Shown here: positions 13,594 to 19,840 of the stretch, piece after piece | Layout of the letters: the number at the start of each line of letters is the position of its first letter | Position numbering within the stretch: the first letter of the stretch is position 1 | Source: DASYQV01 sp036005125 | GTDB lineage: Bacteria; Acidobacteriota; Vicinamibacteria; Vicinamibacterales; UBA2999 | NCBI GenBank assembly: GCA_036005125.1 | Contig: DASYQV010000193.1 | Coordinates: 1 to 19,840, forward strand | Direction of reading: 5' to 3' | DNA: 19,840 bases | Translations under genes and position numbers: made by a program | Notes under the pieces: generated by a model | What the model was told of the DNA's origin: nothing | What the model saw: the letters and a program-made list of their open reading frames with translations, nothing else | The model's database searches: none

Positions 13594-14535
13594 ATGGCGG
13601 GCAGAACCAGTCTCGGACCGGAGGAGGTCGCCATTGCGCGCAGCGTGCTCTACGCGGCCATCTTCGAGTACCCGTTGACGCTGGCACAGCTCCGGCAGAC
13701 GCTGGAGCTGTCGCTCACGCCGTCGCGGATTCTCGCCGAGTACGAACGCAGCCAGGCGCTGCGCGCGATCATCGAGCATCGAGACGGATTCTTCTTTCCC
13801 CGCGGCCGCGACGAGTTCGTGCGCGAGCGGCAGGGACGAGAGGCGCGCAGCCGGGCGTTCCTGCGCGGGAACCGGCGCCTGCTCCGGTGTATCTGCGCGA
13901 TGCCGTACGTCCGGATGGTGGCGCTCTCGGGCAGCATCGCCCATCTCAACCTCGATCACGACGGCGACCTGGACCTGTTCATCGTCACCCGCGGACGGCA
14001 CGCGTGGAGCGTCACGGTGGCCGTGGTGCTGCTCGCGAAAATCATGAGGCGGCGGCGCGCCGTCTGCGCGAACTATACGGTTGCCGACTCGTCACTTGCG
14101 TTCGATCAGCAGGACCTGTTCACCGCCAATCAGGTCATCCACCTCAAACCACTCATGGGTTGCGACGTCTACCAGGCGCTGCTGGCCGCGAACCCGTTCG
14201 TGTACCGCTTCTATCCGAACTTCCACCATAGCGGTTCGACGTCACTGGCCCGTCGCCGGGGAGTCGTGCTCGAGGGCGTCAAGACCGCAATCGAGATGCT
14301 GGTCGCTGCGCCGGCCGCGATCGCCGAGATCGTGTGTCGCATCGCGTACGGATGGCACCTGAGACGACGAGCGGCGCTGTGGCGATCTCCCGAGCAGGTT
14401 TCCCTGCGGCCCGACAGCCTCAAGCTGCACACGCAGAGTCATCGGCAGTCGGTGTGCGATCGCTTCGACCGCAGTGTCGAGGAGGCGCTTCGCGAGGCAG
14501 AGCGTGCGGTACTTCGAGACCGCGCGCGTGCGTGA
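13594..14535 (+). CDS. nucleotidyltransferase-fold protein, function unknown
   Basis: 313 residues from ATG 13594, preceded by GAGG at 13583-13586 with a 7-nt spacer. Residues 10-75 look like a winged-helix module (SVLYAAIFEYPLTLAQLRQTLE ... IEHRDGFFFPRGRDE, quoted in parts). The core is VALSGSIAHLNLD followed by GDLDLFIVT: Gly113-Ser114 and Asp125-x-Asp127, the GS...DxD pattern of the DNA polymerase beta-type nucleotidyltransferase superfamily. A hydrophobic stretch, SVTVAVVLLAKIM, follows. The C-terminal 100 residues are basic and rich in Arg. The fold covers enzymes that transfer NMP to sugars, antibiotics, proteins or RNA ends, so the substrate is open. It sits directly after the flippase gene and 15 nt before the PHP gene, suggesting one operon. 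Confidence 0.75.
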   Translation: MAGRTSLGPEEVAIARSVLYAAIFEYPLTLAQLRQTLELSLTPSRILAEYERSQALRAIIEHRDGFFFPRGRDEFVRERQGREARSRAFLRGNRRLLRCICAMPYVRMVALSGSIAHLNLDHDGDLDLFIVTRGRHAWSVTVAVVLLAKIMRRRRAVCANYTVADSSLAFDQQDLFTANQVIHLKPLMGCDVYQALLAANPFVYRFYPNFHHSGSTSLARRRGVVLEGVKTAIEMLVAAPAAIAEIVCRIAYGWHLRRRAALWRSPEQVSLRPDSLKLHTQSHRQSVCDRFDRSVEEALREAERAVLRDRARA

Positions 14536-14550
14536 GTCCGCGGTGACTCC

Positions 14551-16215
14551 ATGACTCCCACCAAAACGTGGCGCTGGGCGTCAGCTGCGGCCGTTCTCGT
14601 CGCCGGCGTCGCGGCCTTGCCGCCGCCAGCAGTGGATTCGGGGCCCACGACCCGGCAACCGCGGCGCAACACGATCGCCGGCGCGTTCCACGTACACACG
14701 AGCCGCTCCGACGGCGCCGGAACGATCGACGATGTGGCGGCCGCTGCTGCCCGCGCGGGTCTCGACTTCCTGATCCTCACCGATCACGGAGACGGCCGGC
14801 GCGTGCCCGATGGGCCGTCGTACCGATCGGGTGTGCTCGTCATCGACGGCGTGGAGATCAGCACGGCCGGCGGTCATTACGCCGTCATTGGAATGGCCCC
14901 GTCGCCCTACCCCCTTGCCGGCGAAGCGCGCGACGTCGTGGAAGACGTCGCGAGGCTTGGCGGGTTTGGCGTGGTATCTCATGGTGATTCGCCGGATCCC
15001 GAGCTGCGATGGACGAACTGGACCGAGGACGTCGACGCCCTGGAATGGCTCAACCTCGGGACCGTCTGGAAGCAGGCGACCGGCGTGCAGATCGCGCGCG
15101 CGTCAATCAGCTACTGGTTCCGGCCTCCCGAGACGCTTGCGCTCCCGATGGCCAGGCCGATCGCGATGTTCGAGCGGCTCGATCGACTTGCGCGTACGCG
15201 CCGCGTCGTCGCCCTCGCCGCCACCGACGCTCACGGCCCCCTGCCGCGTTCCTACGATGCGTGCTTCAGGACCATCAGCACCCGCATCGAACTGGACGTG
15301 CCTCTCGACGGTCATGCATCCGACGATGCACGGAAAGTCATCGCCGCGTTGCGCGCGGGCCGGCACTATAGCGTGGTCGATGCGTTGGGCGCGCCCGCCG
15401 CCTTCGAGTTCGTGGCACGTCGCGGCAGCGCGATCGTTCGCGCGGGCGATATCATCCCGGAAGGGAATCCCCTGACGCTCGAGGCGCACGTGGCCGGGCC
15501 TCCCGGCGCCAGGCTCACGTTGCTGCGGGACGGAGCCCTCGTACATGAGACCGGCGATTCGCGAATGATGTATCAGGCTGACGGCGGTCGAGCCGTGTAC
15601 CGAATCGAGGTGCGAACGTCGAACGCTCCCGGACAGCCGCCCATACCGTGGATCGTCAGCAACCCGATTTTCGTGGGAACGCCAACGCGATCCGTTGCGG
15701 CCCCATCACCCCCGGCCCCGACGCGGGTCGACCTGACCGAGCCTGGAGGCGGGCCCGTCTGGCACACCGAAGCGGATCAGGCATCGGTCGCGACGCTGAC
15801 CGCCGCTGCCTGGGACGAGCGCCCCGCTCTCGATATGCACTTCACGCTTGGTGCTGGACCAGCGAAAAGCCAGTTCGTGGCGCTTGTGCTGCCGATGCCG
15901 CCAGATTTCGCCAGCCGCGACCGCATGACATTTCGTGCATGGGCCAGCGGACCGCTGCGCCTCTCCGTGCAGCTCCGCAAGCGCGGTCACGAGGATCCGC
16001 CGCGCTGGCGACGCTCCGTGTATCTCGATCAAACGCCACGTACAGCGACGGTCGTCTTCGACGACATGACGCCTGTGCCGCCGAACCTCATACCCGCGCC
16101 ACCGCGAGAATCGATCGGGGATCTGCTGTTCGTCCTGGACACCACCAACACGGCGCCGGAAGCGACAGGTGAGATCGTCTTCACGGACGTTGCGTTGGAG
16201 CGGACGGGGAGGTAA
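14551..16215 (+). CDS. exported PHP-domain metal-dependent phosphoesterase
   Basis: 554 residues from ATG 14551. The N-terminus has a short hydrophobic stretch, WASAAAVLVAGVAALPPP (residues 9-26), fitting a signal peptide or anchor. The PHP metal site is visible: H47-x-H49 with D54 (FHVHTSRSDG), T77-D78-H79 (LTDHGD), E102 (DGVEIST), H144 (VSHGDSP) and D226-x-H228 (ATDAHG). This set matches trinuclear-metal PHP phosphoesterases. After about residue 280 comes a beta-rich tail; the segment about 395-552 (VDLTEPGGGPVWHTE, LRLSVQLRKRG, IGDLLFVLDTTN, VFTDVALE) resembles a galactose-binding/CBM-like jelly roll. The protein may therefore cleave a phosphoester on an extracytoplasmic glycan or lipid carrier (inference). 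No strong ribosome binding site is visible. It probably forms an operon with the two genes before it. Confidence 0.85.
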   Translation: MTPTKTWRWASAAAVLVAGVAALPPPAVDSGPTTRQPRRNTIAGAFHVHTSRSDGAGTIDDVAAAAARAGLDFLILTDHGDGRRVPDGPSYRSGVLVIDGVEISTAGGHYAVIGMAPSPYPLAGEARDVVEDVARLGGFGVVSHGDSPDPELRWTNWTEDVDALEWLNLGTVWKQATGVQIARASISYWFRPPETLALPMARPIAMFERLDRLARTRRVVALAATDAHGPLPRSYDACFRTISTRIELDVPLDGHASDDARKVIAALRAGRHYSVVDALGAPAAFEFVARRGSAIVRAGDIIPEGNPLTLEAHVAGPPGARLTLLRDGALVHETGDSRMMYQADGGRAVYRIEVRTSNAPGQPPIPWIVSNPIFVGTPTRSVAAPSPPAPTRVDLTEPGGGPVWHTEADQASVATLTAAAWDERPALDMHFTLGAGPAKSQFVALVLPMPPDFASRDRMTFRAWASGPLRLSVQLRKRGHEDPPRWRRSVYLDQTPRTATVVFDDMTPVPPNLIPAPPRESIGDLLFVLDTTNTAPEATGEIVFTDVALERTGR

Positions 16216-16217
16216 CG

Positions 16218-16301
16218 GTGATTCGTGATTCGTGATTTGTGATTCGCGATTCATCACAGTTGCCAATCAATCACGAATCAAGAATCACGAATCGCGAATC
16301 G
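16218..16301. repeat. inverted heptad array (GTGATTC / AATCACG)
   Basis: Left arm: GTGATTC, GTGATTC, GTGATTT, GTGATTC, GCGATTC (16218-16252). Right arm: AATCACG, AATCAAG, AATCACG, AATCGCG, AATCG (16269-16301). The arms are inverted versions of one heptad and can form a hairpin of about 30 pairs with few mismatches. The array lies between convergent genes, the PHP protein (plus) and Hsp20 (minus). Confidence 0.85.
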
Positions 16302-16318
16302 AAGTAGGCGGGTACATC

Positions 16319-16342
16319 GCCGCAGGCATGGAAACCTGCGGC
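16319..16342. repeat. REP-like hairpin GCCGCAGG/CCTGCGGC
   Basis: An 8-bp perfect stem (16319-16326 with 16335-16342) and an 8-nt loop, 26 bp after the 3' end of the Hsp20 gene and downstream of the PHP gene. It shares the GCCGCA...TGCGGC ends with the core hairpin at 1457-1476. It could be a bidirectional terminator for the convergent genes, but it lacks a T-run on either side. Confidence 0.6.
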
Positions 16343-16367
16343 AACTTGCGACAGCTGGTGGTGGTCG

Positions 16368-16916
16368 TTACTTCTTGCCACCCTCGGTGATCTCGAGTCG
16401 GCGGCCCTTGGAAGCGGGCGGCGCCGGCACGGTGACTTCGAGCACGCCGTTGTTGAAGCGCGCCTTGGCCTGCTCGGTAATCGTGCCTTCGGGCAGCGGG
16501 ATCACTCTGTAGAAGCTGCCGTAGGTTCGCTCGCTGCGATAGTAGCCTTCGCGGTCCTCTTCCCGCTCGCGCTTGCGCTCACCGTGAATGGTGATCGCAC
16601 TGTCGGTGACCTCCACGGAGACCTCGTCCTTCTTCAGCCCTGGGAGGTCGGCTCGGATTGTCAGCTCGTTGTTGTTCTGTAAGACTTCGACCTCGGGAGA
16701 CCACGCGTAAGCGCCAGCCTCGCGCCCTGTCGGCGCGTTCCACCACGTCGGCGCGTTCCATCGCTGTCCAAAACCGAAGTCTTCGAACATTCGATCCATT
16801 TCATCCGCGAAACGCTGCAGCGCTCCGAACGGAGAGCCACCCCATCCAAACGGCCGGCCTCGAACGGGGCGCCGCTCCTCACGTACAGGTGTCATTGCGG
16901 ACTGTCTTTCGGGCAT
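16368..16916 (-). CDS. Hsp20/alpha-crystallin family small heat shock protein
   Basis: 182 residues from ATG 16916, supported by GAGGAG five bases upstream (minus-strand 16927-16922); a GTG at 16922 would overlap that site. The alpha-crystallin domain spans about residues 70-170: YAWSPEVEVLQNNNELTIRA, LPGLKKDEVSVEVTDSAITI, YGSFYRVIPLPEG and the classic ARFNNGVLEVTVP. LEI in the tail (RRLEITEGG) matches the I-x-I/V assembly motif. The N-terminal arm has FGALQRFADEMDRMFEDFGFG and a small duplication, WNAPTWWNAPT. The protein is an ATP-independent holdase that forms oligomers in the cytosol. It is monocistronic and divergent from the miniprotein gene; I could not fit a convincing sigma-32 promoter in the 245-bp gap. 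It is unrelated in function to the glycan genes. Confidence 0.96.
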   Translation of the reverse strand: MPERQSAMTPVREERRPVRGRPFGWGGSPFGALQRFADEMDRMFEDFGFGQRWNAPTWWNAPTGREAGAYAWSPEVEVLQNNNELTIRADLPGLKKDEVSVEVTDSAITIHGERKREREEDREGYYRSERTYGSFYRVIPLPEGTITEQAKARFNNGVLEVTVPAPPASKGRRLEITEGGKK

Positions 16917-17167
16917 ATGCACTCCTCTGTTTCGTACGTCCTTCGTGAATGGTGGAACCGCGCGTCCTCGTGCAAACCATGAACCACGACCGATCCGGCG
17001 ATGTATGCGGTGAACTCACGCATCCTTCGCAACGGTCGTGTTTCAAAAGCGCCCCACCGCCGTCAGTTTTTCCGACTTGTGATAAAACGCCGCGCGCGCA
17101 CGACAGGCGTGCCGGTTGCATCGCGCGCCACTGACCGGAGCGCGATCGCCCCGGCATGAGGCTGCCC

Positions 17168-17317
17168 ATGATTCGCAAGCTCAAGTCGGGTGAATATCGG
17201 CTCTATTCGCGGAAGGTGGACCCGAAAACCGGCAGACGGCGGAACCTGGGAACGTTCAAGACGCGCTCCGCCGCGGAAAAGCACGAGCGCGCGATCCAAT
17301 TCTTCAAGCGGCACTGA
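17168..17317 (+). CDS. 49-residue basic miniprotein
   Basis: A short frame of 49 residues starting at ATG 17168 with GAGG six bases upstream (17158-17161); an in-frame ATG at 17156 would add four residues. It reads MIRKLKSGEYRLYSRK, then DPKTGRRRNLGTFKT and AAEKHERAIQFFKRH. The pattern of basic residue, YRLYSRK, KTGRRRNLGTF and T-x-x-x-A-E-x-A resembles the Arm-type (AP2-like) DNA-binding domain at the start of tyrosine recombinases, here standing alone. A nucleic-acid-binding role is inferred from this and from the strong positive charge. Good initiation signal, normal codon use and a protein-like pattern support it as real. TGATCA-TT-TGATCA directly at its stop is a weak hairpin. It is convergent with the outer-membrane protein gene. 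Confidence 0.72.
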   Translation: MIRKLKSGEYRLYSRKVDPKTGRRRNLGTFKTRSAAEKHERAIQFFKRH

Positions 17318-17350
17318 TCATTTGATCATCGCCGACGAACAAATGATGCG

Positions 17351-17962
17351 TCAGAACCGAAAGCCTCCGCCGACCGCGAATCGGAAGTCGTGGCTGAAGA
17401 ACCCGTTCTCTTCCGCCGTGCCGTCGTGGAGGACGGGGCCTGGGTACCGGAGAAGCCGGTCGCCAGCGTCCACGCGAAGAAACGTCCTGCGTGTCGTGAA
17501 CACTTCGAGGCCGCCGCCGATGTCAAGCGCGAAGAGGGTCTCGCCCGCGCTGAGCGCGCATGGAAGCGGCGGCGGGAAGGTGAGGAGGATACAGGCGAGC
17601 GGCTGCGGCGCTTCGCGAAACGTGATGAAGCCGGGCCGCAGCCTCGCGAACGGCCGTACGCGACCGATGCCGGCGCCCACGGTGACGCCGAACAGTCCTT
17701 CCAGACGACCGCGACTGAACGCGGGCGCATCCGGAAAGTCGCCAGGATAGACGGTGATCTCGCCTTCCAGTCCGACGAGGCCGGTGGGATACCACGACAG
17801 CCGGCCGCCGAACCCGGTGTCGGACCGATCGAACTCGCTCGAGACCGCCGACGTCATGTGGACGCCAAGCTCCGCGCGCGCGTCGTTCGATTGTGCGATG
17901 GCAGCCAGTGGCCGGACGGTCGCGAGGACGATGATGGCGATTACCCTCGCCAGTCGTTTCAT
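17351..17962 (-). CDS. small outer-membrane beta-barrel-like protein
   Basis: 203 residues from ATG 17962. The N-terminus MKRLARVIAIIVLATVRPLA followed by AIAQS is a good Sec signal peptide with cleavage after AIA-Q. The mature part alternates polar and aromatic/hydrophobic residues with Gly turns: FGGRLSWYPTGLVGLEGEIT, LFGVTVGAGIGRVRPFARLR, ALDIGGGLEVFTTRRTFLRV and FRFAVGGGFRF. The terminal Phe is the usual BAM recognition signal. Its size suits an 8-stranded barrel like OmpA/OmpW-type proteins. It starts 8 nt after the stop of the ABC exporter gene; an in-frame GTG at 17974 would form GTGA with that stop. The two are probably an operon. The specific role is unknown, and a structural or transport partner of the exporter is only a guess. 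Confidence 0.8.
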   Translation of the reverse strand: MKRLARVIAIIVLATVRPLAAIAQSNDARAELGVHMTSAVSSEFDRSDTGFGGRLSWYPTGLVGLEGEITVYPGDFPDAPAFSRGRLEGLFGVTVGAGIGRVRPFARLRPGFITFREAPQPLACILLTFPPPLPCALSAGETLFALDIGGGLEVFTTRRTFLRVDAGDRLLRYPGPVLHDGTAEENGFFSHDFRFAVGGGFRF

Positions 17963-17970
17963 GCCGGGGG

Positions 17971-19770
17971 TCACGACGTCGCCGCCGCCGGTTCGCGCAG
18001 GGCTTTGACCAGCGCGTCGGCATCGAGCCCGCGGCGCTCGCCGATCTGTTGACGCCACATGGCGTAGTACAGCCCTTTCTGCTCGACGAGCTCGGCGTGA
18101 CGGCCCGTTTCCACGATGCGGCCGCGCTCCAGCACGTAAATCCGATCCGCGTGCAGAATCGTCGAGAGCCGGTGCGCGATCAGGATCGTGATGCTGTCGC
18201 CGCTCGTGGCGACCTCGCGGATCGTGTCGACGATGCCCTCTTCGGTCAGTGAGTCGAGCGACGAGGTGGCTTCGTCGAAGACGAGCAGATGCGGACGCCG
18301 CAGCAGGGCGCGCGCGATCGACAGGCGCTGCTTCTCGCCTCCCGAGACCTTAACGCCGCCTTCGCCGATGACCGTATCGAGGCCACGGGGCGCCCGCGCG
18401 AGCAGATTGTCGCAGGCCGCCTGCCGCAGCACCTCGAGGCACTCGGCATCGGACGCCTTCGGGTTCACGAACAACAGGTTCTCGCGAATCGTTCCCGAGA
18501 ACAGCTGCGTGTCCTGCGTGACGAACCCGATCCGCTCGCGAACGCCCTCGAGATCGATCTCGGCGCCGGGAATCCCGTTGTAGAGAATCCGTCCGGCGCC
18601 GGGTCGATACAGTCCGACGAGCAGCTTGACCAGCGTGGTCTTTCCAGCGCCGGAGGGTCCGACAAAGGCAATGGTCTCTCCGCGACGTACACCGAACGAG
18701 ATGTCGCTGACGGCGGGCAACGACGCGGACTGGTGCTGAAAGCTCACGTGCTCGAAGCCGAGCGTTCTCAGGTCGGGCAGCGGCCGCGGGTTCTCCGGCC
18801 TCGGCTCTCTGGGGATACGGAGGATGTCTTCGTACGTGTTCAACGACGCTTCGGTCTCGCGATAGATGTTGATGATATTCCCCAGCTCCTGGAGCGGCCC
18901 GAAGATGAAGAAGGAGTAGATGAAGAGCGAGAAGAACTGCCCCACCGTAATCGCGCGCGTGTAGATCAGATAGAGCATCAGGGCCATGATGCTCGTGCGG
19001 AGGAGATTCACCAGCGTGCCCTGGATGAAGCTGAGACTCCGCAGGTATCGGACCTTCCTCAGCTCGAGGTTCAGAATCTTGGCGGTCGTGCTGTTGAGAC
19101 GCGCGATTTCCTGCTGCCCGAGCCCGAGGCTCTTCACGAGCTCGATGTTGCGAAGCGACTCGGTCGTCGATCCGGCCAGCGCCGTTGTTTCCGCGACGAT
19201 GACCTTCTGGATCTGCTTGATGCGGCGGCTCAGCACGGCGCTGAGCAGCCCGAGCAGCGGCACGGTCAGGAAATAAGCCGGGGCGATCACCCAGTGCACG
19301 CTGAAGGCGTAGACCATCACGAAGACGATCCCGACCAGGGAGGTGAACAGGACGTTGATTGAATTGGTGATGAGCTTCTCGACGTCGGTTCGAACCTTCT
19401 GGAGCTTGCCGAGCGTCTCGCCGCTGCGTTGATCCTCGAAGACGGAGTACGGGAGCTCGAGCGAATGCCGGATGCCGTCGGAGTACAGCTGCGCGCCGAG
19501 ACGCTGCGTGATGACGTTGATGAAATAGTCCTGAAAGTTCTTCGCGACGCGCGAGACGAACGCCACGCCGACCGCCGCGCCGAGCAGAAGGCCGACGCCG
19601 CGGAAGAACTCGCCGGTCGTGTATTCCTGGAACCGCGTCGCGTACCGGTCGATGACGTAACGCAGGATGAGCGGATCGAGCAATGAAAAGACCTGGTTGA
19701 TCGTGGCGAGCACGAGCGCCACCGCCACCAGGCCCCGGTAGTTTCGCAGATAGCGGTATAGAAGCTTCAT
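17971..19770 (-). CDS. ABC exporter, fused permease-ATPase (MsbA-like half transporter)
   Basis: 599 residues from ATG 19770. About six membrane helices lie in residues 1-310 (GLVAVALVLATINQVFSLLD, LLLGAAVGVAFVSRV, LVGIVFVMVYAFSVHWVIA and others), a type I ABC exporter layout. The ATPase domain begins near 335: Walker A GPSGAGKTT (G371-T379), Q-loop VTQDTQLF, signature VSGGEKQR (Ser476), Walker B LLVFDEA with D499/E500, and H-loop IAHRLS (H533). All catalytic residues are intact. It probably works as a homodimer in the inner membrane exporting a lipid, lipid-linked glycan or drug. Substrate assignment from sequence alone is not safe. It is followed closely by the beta-barrel gene and appears coupled to an upstream gene through ATGA. 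Confidence 0.95.
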   Translation of the reverse strand: MKLLYRYLRNYRGLVAVALVLATINQVFSLLDPLILRYVIDRYATRFQEYTTGEFFRGVGLLLGAAVGVAFVSRVAKNFQDYFINVITQRLGAQLYSDGIRHSLELPYSVFEDQRSGETLGKLQKVRTDVEKLITNSINVLFTSLVGIVFVMVYAFSVHWVIAPAYFLTVPLLGLLSAVLSRRIKQIQKVIVAETTALAGSTTESLRNIELVKSLGLGQQEIARLNSTTAKILNLELRKVRYLRSLSFIQGTLVNLLRTSIMALMLYLIYTRAITVGQFFSLFIYSFFIFGPLQELGNIINIYRETEASLNTYEDILRIPREPRPENPRPLPDLRTLGFEHVSFQHQSASLPAVSDISFGVRRGETIAFVGPSGAGKTTLVKLLVGLYRPGAGRILYNGIPGAEIDLEGVRERIGFVTQDTQLFSGTIRENLLFVNPKASDAECLEVLRQAACDNLLARAPRGLDTVIGEGGVKVSGGEKQRLSIARALLRRPHLLVFDEATSSLDSLTEEGIVDTIREVATSGDSITILIAHRLSTILHADRIYVLERGRIVETGRHAELVEQKGLYYAMWRQQIGERRGLDADALVKALREPAAATS

Positions 19771-19840
19771 GATTCCAGACTTGGCGAATGGTATTGCAAT
19801 GGTGCCTTGCGTTCGGCAGGGAGGTCAACTGCGGCCCAGC
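19767..19840 (-). CDS. probable 3' end of a gene that continues beyond the window
   Basis: On the minus strand a frame is open from the window edge to a TGA at 19769-19767 that forms ATGA with the start of the ABC exporter. It encodes 23 residues, ending APLQYHSPSLES. The overlap style matches other gene junctions in this window, which is the main reason to list it. The fragment is too short for any identification. Confidence 0.4.
   Translation of the reverse strand, partial: WAAVDLPAERKAPLQYHSPSLES

Noticed and set aside
13501..16301. Tandem repeats as CRISPR arrays
   Set aside because: Units are 7 nt with no unique spacers, arms are inverted, and no cas genes are present.
16923..17167. 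Sigma-32 heat-shock promoter or CIRCE element for the Hsp20 gene
   Set aside because: A TTTTGAAAC stretch on the minus strand recalls a -35 box, but no CCCCAT-type -10 box lies at the right distance, and there is no CIRCE inverted repeat.

Overview
This is a high-GC bacterial window with tightly packed genes, long antisense open frames (a side effect of the GC content) and many 4-bp start/stop overlaps. The mix of B12-dependent radical SAM enzymes, polysaccharide-export genes, GCCGCA/TGCGGC hairpins and short intergenic repeats suggests an environmental Acidobacteriota, perhaps Vicinamibacteria-like. That is an inference from style; no marker gene settles the taxonomy.

Layout. (1) From about 11.8 kb down to position 1, the minus strand carries one long gene train. 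In transcription order it holds: an O-antigen ligase/polymerase-type membrane protein with an inserted Ig-like domain; a 900-residue fusion of a GT4 glycosyltransferase and a B12-binding radical SAM enzyme; a second B12-binding radical SAM protein; a radical SAM protein with a SPASM/Twitch-like C-terminus; a SAM methyltransferase; a methyltransferase with an N-terminal zinc ribbon; a third B12-binding radical SAM protein; after an 87-nt gap with a nested hairpin, a third methyltransferase; and an amidohydrolase cut by the window edge. Nearly every junction from the fusion gene onward is ATGA, GTGA or TGATG, so translation is probably coupled. (2) About 450 bp of palindrome-rich non-coding DNA (11792-12241) separates this train from a divergent plus-strand group: a Wzx-type flippase, a nucleotidyltransferase-fold protein and an exported PHP-domain phosphoesterase. 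(3) An Hsp20 chaperone (minus) and a 49-residue basic miniprotein (plus) diverge from each other. (4) A minus-strand ABC exporter, followed by a short outer-membrane beta-barrel protein, fills the right end. A probable 3' scrap of another gene overlaps the exporter's start.

How it may work together. Flippase, polymerase/ligase and GT4 domain point to a cell-surface polysaccharide or glycolipid. The four radical SAM enzymes and three methyltransferases suggest that its building block is unusually heavily modified, for example by C-methylation or other radical chemistry. No substrate can be read from the sequence. I regard this radical-SAM-rich, translationally coupled glycan locus as the best candidate for an undescribed system here.

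A second pattern concerns DNA structure. At four gene junctions there are short tandem arrays (7- or 9-nt units) followed by the same unit in inverted orientation, forming large imperfect hairpins. At two of them the array runs into a coding region and supplies the last codons and the stop codon.
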